A stretch of 17,391 nt of DNA from Treponema sp. (GTDB lineage: Bacteria; Spirochaetota; Spirochaetia; Treponematales; Breznakiellaceae), in the NCBI GenBank assembly GCA_031275535.1, contig JAISOR010000046.1, positions 1 through 17,391 of the forward strand, in the 5' to 3' direction. Both the position numbers and the translations under genes were made by a program. The first letter of the stretch is position 1; each line of letters starts with the position of its first letter. This document shows, in pieces, positions 5,939-13,648 of this stretch. A model generated the notes under the pieces. The model made no database searches, was not told the origin of the DNA, and worked only from the letters and a program-made list of their open reading frames with translations.

Positions 5939-7333
5939 ATGAGTGGTATTGTTCCTATCCTTGCCGCGGTGGTAGCTCTTATGGCCGGGGTTTTCCTTGT
6001 CATGATCCTCGCAGGCCGTTCAAAGGGCGGCGGCGATACCGGCAGGGCAAAACGGGCCAAAGGCAGGGACGCTATATTGAAAGACGCAAACAAACGGCTG
6101 GCCCAGAACCCCCGGGACCCGGAGGCGCTGCTCAGTCTGGCGGATGTTTATTACCAGGAAGAAGCCTGGGACAAGGCCTATAAAGCCTATGAAACGCTGA
6201 TCGAACTGGCAGGGCTCAACTCGGGGATAAACGAATTTGAGGTAAATCTCCTGTACGGAATCTCGGCGTTAAAGCTGGGACTCCTGAACGAAGCCTATAA
6301 GGGCTTTGCCATGGCCCGGTCCATCAAACAGGATAATTTTGAGGTAAATTACAACCTGGGATACCTGGAATTTCAGAAAAAGAACTACGAAAAGGCCATC
6401 CAGCTTCTTCAACAGGCCCGGATCCAGGAGCCGGAACACGTCCCCACCCTTCGATGTCTGGGACATTCATTCTTCAAAATAAAAAAACATAAAGAGGCCA
6501 TGGCCTTTATCAGAAAAGCCATAGATCTGGCCCCGGATGACAAGGAGTCCCTCTATACCCTGGCGGAATGTTACTATGAACTAAACCAGACCGATCAGGC
6601 CCTGCGGATCTTCGGCCATCTGCGGCCGGACCCGATGATGGGGGCCAACGCGTCCCTCTTTTCGGGAACCATCAACATGAATCAACACCAGTACGATAAG
6701 GCGATCCAGGATTTTGAGATAGGCTTAAAACATTCCAACATTAAGCCCGAAATAGCGGTAGAACTAAAGTACCGTTTGGCCACGGCCTGTCTTAAACAGA
6801 ATGAACTCGGCAAGGCCCTGGGCTGCCTTAGGGATATACAGAGTGAGCTTCCTTCCTACAAGGATGTGTCCCTCCTGATTGCCAAGTACCAGGAACTGAA
6901 CGCCAATAAGAACCTGCAAATTTTCCTTATGGCCCCCTCCGCGGATTTTGTAGCCCTCTGCCGTAAACTCGTTATGGGGTATTACCAGCGGGCAAAGATC
7001 AAGATCACCAATATATCGGTAAACAAGAGCGAATGGGCCGATATATTGGCGGAAGTGGATACCCCTAAATGGTCGGATGTGGTGATGTTCCGGTTTATCA
7101 GAACCCAGGGCTCCATAGGGGAGCTTATTGTGAGGGACTTCCATTCCCATTTAAAAGAAGTAAAGGCCGGTAAGGGCATTTGCATCACCGTGGGTAATTA
7201 TACGGAAGAAGCCAAGCGGTATACCGAAGCCCGGCTCATCGATCTTATCGAAAAGGACCGGCTTACCGCCATGCTTAATTCGGTGGACAGCAAACCCTCC
7301 GCGGCCCCTCCCCCTCAGGCTAAGAAGAAATAG
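5939..7333 (+). CDS. Membrane-anchored TPR protein with a degenerate Mrr-like C-terminal domain
   Basis: 464 residues. One membrane segment lies at about 4-25 (IVPILAAVVALMAGVFLVMI), followed by a basic stretch (RAKRAKGR), so the remainder probably faces the cytoplasm. Residues 45 to about 320 carry roughly seven TPR units, for example VNYNLGYLEFQKKNYEKAIQLL and YTLAECYYELNQTDQALRIF. Residues 325-445 resemble the Mrr-type PD-(D/E)xK nuclease fold: WADILAEV with Asp368, a strand-loop-helix with VGELxV-like SIGELIVRDFHSHL, and KGICITVGNYTEEAKRY followed by IDLIEKDRL. Where active members have QxK, this protein has Met383-Phe-Arg385, so cleavage activity is doubtful and a binding role is more likely. 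The C-terminus is a Pro/Lys-rich tail. No good ribosome site precedes ATG 5939. Function is unknown; the Mrr likeness is my pattern match and needs a profile search. Confidence 0.82.
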   Translation: MSGIVPILAAVVALMAGVFLVMILAGRSKGGGDTGRAKRAKGRDAILKDANKRLAQNPRDPEALLSLADVYYQEEAWDKAYKAYETLIELAGLNSGINEFEVNLLYGISALKLGLLNEAYKGFAMARSIKQDNFEVNYNLGYLEFQKKNYEKAIQLLQQARIQEPEHVPTLRCLGHSFFKIKKHKEAMAFIRKAIDLAPDDKESLYTLAECYYELNQTDQALRIFGHLRPDPMMGANASLFSGTINMNQHQYDKAIQDFEIGLKHSNIKPEIAVELKYRLATACLKQNELGKALGCLRDIQSELPSYKDVSLLIAKYQELNANKNLQIFLMAPSADFVALCRKLVMGYYQRAKIKITNISVNKSEWADILAEVDTPKWSDVVMFRFIRTQGSIGELIVRDFHSHLKEVKAGKGICITVGNYTEEAKRYTEARLIDLIEKDRLTAMLNSVDSKPSAAPPPQAKKK

Positions 7334-7381
7334 TCCGCATTTCTTCTACATATCAGCCCCTATCATGTCGATGATCATGGT

Positions 7382-10189
7382 ATGAATAGGAATTTTCGTT
7401 TATTAGCGTTTTTAAGCGGCATGGGAATATTTTTTCTGATCCTTGCCGGTTGTGCGGGGGGACCCAAGCCGGCGCCCGCGGCGGAGGCCGAAGAGGCCCC
7501 GGCGGAAGATGATGTCTGGGCGCTCCTGGCCAAGGGCGATATCGCAGGGGCGAAAAAATTATTCCAGGGAAAGGTGGATATCAATTCCACGGATCGGCAG
7601 GGCCGGACTCCCCTGCATGTAGCGGCGGAGTTGGAAGACCCCGATTTAGCGGCCTTCTTTATCGCCCTCCGGGCGGAAGTGGATGCCTTAGACCGGCAGA
7701 ACCGTACACCCCTGGGGATTAGTACGGAAAAAAGGGATGGCCCCACCGCCGCCGTTCTGGCAGCCGCGGGGGCGGATATCCACCACCCCATTCCGGGGGG
7801 GGATAGTCCCGCGATCCGGGCGGTGGCCCTGGGGGGCGGGTTCTTATCCGCCATCCTGACCCCCGCTTCGGTACAGTCCGCCGATTCCGAGGGAAGGACC
7901 ATCCTGCATCTGGCGGCCGCGGCGGGGAAGGTTGAGATCCTGGATACCATCTTAAACGCCGGGAATGTCCTCAACAAATGGGACAAAGAAGGCAAGACCG
8001 CCCTGGACATTGCCCTGGGCCGCCCGGATTCAAAGGCCCACATGCAAACCGCGGAACGGCTTATCCTGGCCGGCGGATATTCGGAGAATCCCATATTTTC
8101 CTATTTGGCCCCGGCGGTTCGGAGTTCAAATTACAATATCCGTTTAGACGACGGGCTTGCGCCCCTGCATTTTGCGGCCGGGGACGGGTATCTGGGGCTG
8201 GTACAATACCTCTTAGACAAGAAGGTTGATATCAACATAAAAAACGCGGCCGGGACCACCCCCCTGCATGAGGCCGCCCGGGCCGGGAATATCCCGATCA
8301 TGGGCCTCCTCATCGCCGGAGGGGCGAATATCAACGCCCAGGACGCCAAGGGCAATTCCCCCATGCATATGGGGACCCCCCCGGAAAAGCACCGGGACGC
8401 CCTGTCCCTCCTCCTTTCCCATGGGGCCAATCCTAACCTGCGGGATGAACACGGTGATTCGCCTTTGCATATTACCGTTACTTTAAATAGGAATAACGAG
8501 GTGCTCCGGACCCTGCTGGAAAAAGGGGCGGATGTATCCCTTCGGAATATAGACGGAAAAACGCCCCTCTACCTGGCGGTGGAAGAAGAAAGGATCAATA
8601 CCATTACCCTGCTCCTGCGGTATAAATCGGATCTCTTTGCGGCGGATAACGGGGGAATGACTCCCCTCGAATTGGCCCTTAGGGAGAGGAGCCCCGCCCT
8701 GCCCTCCCTGATTACCACGGAATCGGTGCTTCAGAGCGACAGCGGCGGGAACACGCCCCTGATTATGGGGGTAAAAGCGGCGGCGGACATTACGACCATC
8801 GGCCTGATTTTGGACAAAAACGCCCTGGTCAACGCCAGAAACAAGGAAGGGGATACGGCGCTTCATCTGGCGGTCCGTCAAAATGAACGGGAGATAGGGG
8901 AACTGCTGCTTGTCCGGGGGGCCGACGTTTTTGCTCCCAACGCCAAGGGGGAGAGCCCCCTCTATCTGGCCTTCCATTCCCCCGGAGGAGTCCGGGAGTG
9001 GATCCTTAATCCGGCGGTGCTGACCGCCCGGGACGGCCTGGGGAACAGTGTACTCCACTACGCGGCCCAGTGGAAACTGGACTCCTATATTCCCCTGATT
9101 GTTCAAAAGGGAGTTTCCACCGAAGTTGCCAATGCTACGGGGGAGACCCCCCTCTTTATGGCGGTAAAGGTAAACTCCGCGTCCACCGTGAGGGTCTTAA
9201 TCTCCGCGGGGGCCTCAATTACGGCCCGGGACACCCTGGGAAATTCCGGCCTCCATGCGGCGGTACGATGGAACGCGCCGCAGGCCGCGGAGACCCTGAT
9301 CGGCGAGGGTATCAACATCGATGTCCATGCCCTCAACGGCAAGACCCCCCTGCATGACGCGGTCCGGCTCGGGATCACCGAGGTGGAAGCCCTGCTTATA
9401 CATAACGGGGCCGATCTGGAAGTCAGGGATACCGAGGGGAATACCCCCTTTATGGAGGCGGTGATGGCGGGCTATCCCACATCGGTGGAACGGCTGGCGG
9501 ACTACGGGGCGGATCCTACGGCCCGGAACGTCCGGGGGGATACGCCCCTGCATATAGCCATAGCCACGGAACGAAGCGATTTAGTCACCCTCCTCCTGAA
9601 CTGGGGCGCCCAAATTCATGCCCGGAACATCATGGGCAGAACCCCCTTCCAAAACGCCCTGGTCACTTCCACCCGGATGGTTTCGACCCTGCTGACCAAG
9701 GACCGGATATTCGCCGCCGATGACGACGGCCATTCCCCCCTGCACATCGCCGTCCTGGACGACGCCGCGCCGGGGATCATAAAAACCATCATCGATCAGG
9801 GCGGACGGGTCTCGGCCATCGACGGCGAAGGGCGGACCCCCCTGCGGCTGGCGGTAGATCTGGGGAAATGGGAACAGGCGAAACTTCTGGCCGACGCCGG
9901 ATCGGATGTGTTCTCCACCGCGGGAGACGGGAAAACCCCCGCGGGGATTGCCCTGTCCAAGGGGAAGACCGCGGTAAACGCCCTGTTCAGCGGAAGGGCC
10001 ATAAGCGCCAAGGACCCCCAGGGTAATACCATCCTGCACTATGCGGCTCAAAACGGAAGCCCGGATATGATCTCCCTCCTCATCGATCTGGGGGCCAATA
10101 AGAACATCAAAAACATCTCCGCCGAAAGTCCCGGAGATATAGCCCAGCGATGGAACAGAAACGACATCGCCCGGCTGTTGAATAGCTAA
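7382..10189 (+). CDS. Giant ankyrin-repeat lipoprotein
   Basis: 935 residues. The signal sequence ends in LILAGC, with Cys24 the expected lipid attachment site, then an Ala/Pro/Glu-rich spacer (25-45). The rest is about 26 ankyrin repeats, counted from TPLHxAA-type motifs beginning at RTPLHVAAE and ending with NTILHYAAQ and ESPGDIAQRW. Several repeats are degenerate (DSPAIRAVA, KTPAGIALS). Ankyrin arrays bind proteins; no enzymatic domain is present. A solenoid of this length on a lipid anchor would form a long curved scaffold at the cell envelope. ATG 7382 has no clear ribosome site; nearby ATGs at 7365, 7371 and 7377 are out of frame. It follows the TPR/Mrr-like gene by 48 bases, so the two may be co-transcribed, and a strong terminator closes the unit. 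The binding partner is unknown. Confidence 0.9.
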   Translation: MNRNFRLLAFLSGMGIFFLILAGCAGGPKPAPAAEAEEAPAEDDVWALLAKGDIAGAKKLFQGKVDINSTDRQGRTPLHVAAELEDPDLAAFFIALRAEVDALDRQNRTPLGISTEKRDGPTAAVLAAAGADIHHPIPGGDSPAIRAVALGGGFLSAILTPASVQSADSEGRTILHLAAAAGKVEILDTILNAGNVLNKWDKEGKTALDIALGRPDSKAHMQTAERLILAGGYSENPIFSYLAPAVRSSNYNIRLDDGLAPLHFAAGDGYLGLVQYLLDKKVDINIKNAAGTTPLHEAARAGNIPIMGLLIAGGANINAQDAKGNSPMHMGTPPEKHRDALSLLLSHGANPNLRDEHGDSPLHITVTLNRNNEVLRTLLEKGADVSLRNIDGKTPLYLAVEEERINTITLLLRYKSDLFAADNGGMTPLELALRERSPALPSLITTESVLQSDSGGNTPLIMGVKAAADITTIGLILDKNALVNARNKEGDTALHLAVRQNEREIGELLLVRGADVFAPNAKGESPLYLAFHSPGGVREWILNPAVLTARDGLGNSVLHYAAQWKLDSYIPLIVQKGVSTEVANATGETPLFMAVKVNSASTVRVLISAGASITARDTLGNSGLHAAVRWNAPQAAETLIGEGINIDVHALNGKTPLHDAVRLGITEVEALLIHNGADLEVRDTEGNTPFMEAVMAGYPTSVERLADYGADPTARNVRGDTPLHIAIATERSDLVTLLLNWGAQIHARNIMGRTPFQNALVTSTRMVSTLLTKDRIFAADDDGHSPLHIAVLDDAAPGIIKTIIDQGGRVSAIDGEGRTPLRLAVDLGKWEQAKLLADAGSDVFSTAGDGKTPAGIALSKGKTAVNALFSGRAISAKDPQGNTILHYAAQNGSPDMISLLIDLGANKNIKNISAESPGDIAQRWNRNDIARLLNS

Positions 10190-10194
10190 ATACT

Positions 10195-10233
10195 AGGGGC
10201 CGGAGCCACTCGGGGTTTCCGGCCCCTGTTTTT
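10195..10233 (+). terminator. Intrinsic terminator after the ankyrin gene
   Basis: A perfect 10-bp GC-rich stem, AGGGGCCGGA (10195-10204) and TCCGGCCCCT (10218-10227), with a 13-base loop, is followed by GTTTTT. It starts five bases after the ankyrin stop codon. The minus-strand side lacks a T-run, so it should act mainly on plus-strand transcripts. Confidence 0.88.
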
Positions 10234-10377
10234 GCGCAACAGGACGTTAGAAACACCTATCATCTTTTCAACCGTATTTTTGGAGTCCCTATGATCAAGC
10301 TGAGGGTCCGGGATGACCTGAGTGAAGTTGTCCAACGAGTGAATGCGGGGGGGAGTGGGGAGTGACAACTCTCTCTT
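10234..10377. other. Short convergent intergenic region
   Basis: This 144-base gap lies between the ankyrin-gene terminator and the end of the phoH operon. It holds no recognisable RNA or repeat and no terminator for the minus-strand operon. The only coding-like item is a 24-codon reading frame at 10291-10365 with GGAG five bases upstream, too short to call. Confidence 0.5.
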
Positions 10378-12420
10378 TCACCGCAGGGTCCGCAGCAGGG
10401 TCCGCAGTTCCGGGTTCGCCATGGATTCGGTATTACGGGTCTCTTCTGTTTTCCGGGTCTGGAGAATGACCTCGTCCCCGGCGCTGATGCGGTCAAAGAA
10501 ACCATTACGGCTCAGGGTTCCCAGGGCGACCTCTTCGTCGGCCCCTTCGATCCGCAGGGTCCCCACCACATCTTCGGGGGAATAGTAGAGGCCCACCCCC
10601 TCATTAAGGATCAGGGGCTGCCCTTTTTTTACCACCTCGTATACGGTGTCAACCGTAACCCCGTCGGCCCGGCCCTTGTCGATAAGCCCCTGGGCGGCGC
10701 GGCGCTGGATCAGCTCTCCCCTAAAGGGCAGGGCGGCGGACAGCTGATCCAGGATGTTCCGGGCGGCGTTCCGCAGACGGTCCGCCCCGGTGCGGTAGGC
10801 ATAAAAGGACCCGGCGGATGATCCGGTCCGGCCCACAAAAAGATCCCCCCGCAGGGAGAGGTCCCGCTCATTCTCGGAAACCGTGACAATAAGAAAATAA
10901 TCCACCCCCCCTTCCCGGGCGCTGCGGAAAGCCTGGGCAAATGAGGGCTGCCGGAGTTCCAGGTCCGGGCTGCCGATATTCCGGTCATGGACCAGAAGGT
11001 CCTTAATATAGGCCGCTCCTATGGCCCCCGCGTCGGCGTGATAAAAACTGGATTGGGAGGCGGCGGAAAAAACCGCTATCTTCCAGTGGCGGTTTTCCAG
11101 GCTAACGGGATCCACGGACCAGCGCCGGTATAAGGCGTCCGCCAAAAGAGAATCGTAGGCCTCTACCGCGTCATTGATAAGCCGGTCCGCCAGGCCCAGG
11201 CTCTGCATAAACCGCAGTTCTTCCATATAACGGGCGGGATAGCCCTGGATCCGCAGCAATTCCGCATATTCCCGCCTGTCCCCGGCATAGGGGTTCAACC
11301 TGAGGCCCCGGCGGTATTCAAACAGGGCCTGATCGACCAGGTTCCGGGAACGGAAGTCCCTGGCCCGGCTAAAATGCCAGTCCGCCCAGCGGGTACGGCC
11401 CGGGTCTTCCAGGCTCAAGCCGCTTATGATCAGATCCTCCAGCGCGGAACGGACAAATTCGTCCCCGGGATCGATGGTGGAAGCCAGGGAAAGGACGGAC
11501 CGGGCGTCGGCGTCCCGGCCCATCCGCATATAGGCCATGCCCTTGAGATACCAGGCGCTTATATCGTTCCGGTTTTGGAGGATGGCCTCGTCGGCAAGCC
11601 GGGCGGCTTCCTCGTACTGACCGGAACGGTACCGCAGGCTTGCCAGCAGGGACCGGGCCGGGGCGTATCCGGGATGGTAAAACAGGGCCTGCTCGGCATA
11701 GCGGATGGCGGAAGGGAGCCGGTCTCCCTGGGCGTCCAGGTAGGCCGCGTAGTAGTAGACCCGGTAATCCTCACTCTGCCGGAGGAGGGCCCGCTCTATA
11801 TAGGACCGGGCGGCCTCCATGTCTCCCAGGGACCCCAGCGTCAGGGCCAGGGAAACCAGCACCCGCTGGTCGTCGGGATACCGGCGGACCGCTTCCCGGT
11901 ACCGGGTCACAGCGTCCCCCGCCCGGCCCTGGGCTATGTCCAGCTCCGCCGCGGCAAAGAGGGCGTCCCGGTTATAGGGCTCCCTGGCGAGGACCCCGGA
12001 AATGACCGACGATGCCTCGGGGAGCCTGCCCAGGGCGATGAGGATAAGGGCCTCAAGATTGGCCAGGGCCGTATTCCCCCGGGCCAGGGTCCGGGCCTTT
12101 CCCACCCAGACCAGGGCCTGATCAAATTCACCCAATTCATAGTAACACTCCGTCAGGGCGGCGACGCCTTCGGCATGGGCCGAATTCAGGCGCACACATT
12201 CCAGCAGGGCCTCCGCGGCGCCATACCAGTCTTCCCGGGCCATGCGGGCGCGGCCCTCATTATAATAGGCCGCCGCGTCGGAGGGCTGGGCTTCCAGGAC
12301 GCCGCCGAAGAGAAGAAGAAAAGCCCCCAGGAAACAGGGAAAAACCCGGAGAAAGGGGCCGGACTTCCCGCGGGACAGCCCCGGAACCCCCTGCGATTCC
12401 GAAGGGGGCTTTTTTATCAT
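10378..12420 (-). CDS. Exported TPR protein, last gene of the phoH operon
   Basis: 680 residues. A basic N-terminus followed by FLGAFLLLFGGVLEAQ looks like a signal peptide (cleavage near EAQ) or an N-terminal membrane anchor, so the protein should be periplasmic. Residues 45 to about 400 hold around ten TPR units, such as AAAYYNEGRARMAREDWYGAA and SAWYLKGMAYMRMGRDADA. The C-terminal part (about 440-665) is different: a strand-rich region starting HWKIAVFSAAS, a segment VDYFLIVTVSENERDLSL, and a final GLIDKGRADGV ... VGTLRIEG ... ISAGDEVIL pattern. It loosely recalls the CsgG-like and FlgT-like envelope-lipoprotein folds, though this is only a shape comparison. ATG 12420 overlaps the stop of the CBS gene (ATGA) and has AGGAG eight bases upstream (12429-12433). 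Partner and function unknown; it is convergent with the ankyrin gene. Confidence 0.85.
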   Translation of the reverse strand: MIKKPPSESQGVPGLSRGKSGPFLRVFPCFLGAFLLLFGGVLEAQPSDAAAYYNEGRARMAREDWYGAAEALLECVRLNSAHAEGVAALTECYYELGEFDQALVWVGKARTLARGNTALANLEALILIALGRLPEASSVISGVLAREPYNRDALFAAAELDIAQGRAGDAVTRYREAVRRYPDDQRVLVSLALTLGSLGDMEAARSYIERALLRQSEDYRVYYYAAYLDAQGDRLPSAIRYAEQALFYHPGYAPARSLLASLRYRSGQYEEAARLADEAILQNRNDISAWYLKGMAYMRMGRDADARSVLSLASTIDPGDEFVRSALEDLIISGLSLEDPGRTRWADWHFSRARDFRSRNLVDQALFEYRRGLRLNPYAGDRREYAELLRIQGYPARYMEELRFMQSLGLADRLINDAVEAYDSLLADALYRRWSVDPVSLENRHWKIAVFSAASQSSFYHADAGAIGAAYIKDLLVHDRNIGSPDLELRQPSFAQAFRSAREGGVDYFLIVTVSENERDLSLRGDLFVGRTGSSAGSFYAYRTGADRLRNAARNILDQLSAALPFRGELIQRRAAQGLIDKGRADGVTVDTVYEVVKKGQPLILNEGVGLYYSPEDVVGTLRIEGADEEVALGTLSRNGFFDRISAGDEVILQTRKTEETRNTESMANPELRTLLRTLR

Positions 12421-13178
12421 GACGGGGACTCCTGTCTTACCACGATCTTGACGGAATTGATCTTATGCCCCTCCATATCCTGAATTATAAAGTCATAGCC
12501 GCCGTATACGGCCTTTTCGTAGGTTACCGGAATTTTCCCAAAGAGATCAAAAACAAAGCCCCCCAGAGTATCAAAATCATCCACGGGCAGGTCCATTCCC
12601 GTCTTTTCCGCCAGGTCTTCCAGATTTACCCGGGCATCGCAAAGGTAGGCCCCCTCCTCAAGCTTGAGAATATCCTCCTTTTCGTTGTCGAATTCATCCT
12701 GAATATCGCCGATGATTTCCTCGATAATGTCTTCCATACAGACAATCCCCGATACGCCCCCGTATTCATCCACCACCACCGCAATATGGACCCGGCGGCG
12801 GCGCAGTTCCGTAAGCAGCTCGTTGATGTGTTTTGAACCGGGAACAAAGAAGGGTTTTCGCAGCAGGGTCTGAATATCAAGGGCGTCATCCCGAACCAGG
12901 GCCTTCAGCACATCCTTTACATAGAGGATCCCCACCACATTATCTATGGTATCCTGATAGACCGGGAAACGGGAATGTTCGCTTTCGGAGATCAGTTCCA
13001 GGAGTTCTTCTTTGGACGCGTCCGCCGAAATAAACACCGTATCAATCCGGGGAACCATAACCTCTTTGACGGTGGTATCCGAAAATTCCATGATCCCCCG
13101 GATCATCTCCTGTTGATCCGACTCAAGGGACTGGTAGGCCTTTTTATCAATCTCACCCTTTTTAAACAGCGGTTTCAC
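12417..13178 (-). CDS. CBS-pair/CorC_HlyC domain protein (TlyC/CorC type, no membrane domain)
   Basis: 253 residues. A short N-terminal region is followed by two CBS motifs: VKEVMVPRIDTVFI to VVGILYVKDVL (about 37-95) and a second covering HIAVVVDEYGGVSGIVCMEDIIEEIIG (about 120-150). A C-terminal CorC_HlyC domain follows (about 175-250; GFVFDLFGKIPV, INSVKIVVRQ). CBS pairs bind adenine nucleotides; members with a DUF21 membrane domain are linked to Mg/Co efflux. This one lacks DUF21, as in E. coli CorC/YbeX, which is also encoded beside ybeY and ybeZ. Spirochaete versions have been called hemolysin TlyC, a name with uncertain functional meaning. The start is GTG at 13178-13176, with AGGAG at 13184-13188 five bases before it, and it overlaps the ybeY stop by four bases (GTGA). 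Confidence 0.9.
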   Translation of the reverse strand: MKPLFKKGEIDKKAYQSLESDQQEMIRGIMEFSDTTVKEVMVPRIDTVFISADASKEELLELISESEHSRFPVYQDTIDNVVGILYVKDVLKALVRDDALDIQTLLRKPFFVPGSKHINELLTELRRRRVHIAVVVDEYGGVSGIVCMEDIIEEIIGDIQDEFDNEKEDILKLEEGAYLCDARVNLEDLAEKTGMDLPVDDFDTLGGFVFDLFGKIPVTYEKAVYGGYDFIIQDMEGHKINSVKIVVRQESPS

Positions 13179-13648
13179 ACAAGCTCCTGTACTTGGGGGA
13201 TTATCCGCTCCCCGGATAGTTCCGCCAATATTTTTTCCTGTAATTGCAGCATGGGCTGGGTTTGTTCATTGGTATCATGATCCAGGCCATCCAAGTGAAG
13301 GATACCATGAATCAAAAGACGGCGTAACTCCTCATCCTCGGAGACCCTAAAATACCGGGCGTTTTCCGCCAGGGTCTCCAGGGATATGACCAGGTCCCCC
13401 GGAAGAAAGCGGGTCCGCCCTTCCTCCTCCGCGGTCTCCCCCAGGGCAAAAGAAAGCACATCCGTCGCCTCATCGGCGCCCCGGAACCGGGCGTTCAGGG
13501 AACGGATACAGGCGTTATCGCAAAAAAGCACCGAAAGGTCCCAGCCGTCCCGGTTCATCTGTTTCAACACCTTCCGGATATATCCCCGGACCGCGCCCCT
13601 CCAGGGAGGGAGGGGGATTCCCCGGGCGTTTATTGCCACCCGGTTCAT
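13175..13648 (-). CDS. ybeY: Endoribonuclease YbeY (rRNA maturation factor)
   Basis: 157 residues, a normal family length. The diagnostic zinc motif is HGILHLDGLDH with His114, His118 and His124; TDVLSF (62-67) and GDLVIS (84-89) are further family signatures. YbeY is a metal-dependent single-strand RNase acting in 16S rRNA 3'-end maturation and ribosome quality control in the cytoplasm. Its ATG overlaps the TGA of the upstream 7TM-HD gene (ATGA), and its own stop overlaps the GTG of the CBS gene, so translation of the three is probably coupled. The phoH-ybeY neighbourhood is widely conserved and supports the call. No clear ribosome site is seen before this start, which fits coupling. Confidence 0.95.
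   Translation of the reverse strand: MNRVAINARGIPLPPWRGAVRGYIRKVLKQMNRDGWDLSVLFCDNACIRSLNARFRGADEATDVLSFALGETAEEEGRTRFLPGDLVISLETLAENARYFRVSEDEELRRLLIHGILHLDGLDHDTNEQTQPMLQLQEKILAELSGERIIPQVQELV

Noticed and set aside
10291..10365. 24-codon reading frame with GGAG five bases before ATG
   Set aside because: It is too short to judge, lies directly after a terminator with no clear promoter, and resembles no known peptide. It could be real only if conserved in relatives.
10378..10420. Tandem CAGGGTCCG units at the end of the TPR gene as a repeat element
   Set aside because: Only two short copies, inside the coding end (LRTLLRTLR); most likely a small local duplication.
11374..12483. Long plus-strand open frame (369 codons) opposite the TPR gene
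   Set aside because: It is the antisense shadow of a well-supported TPR protein. It is rich in Gly, Pro and Arg with no motif, as expected in GC-rich DNA.
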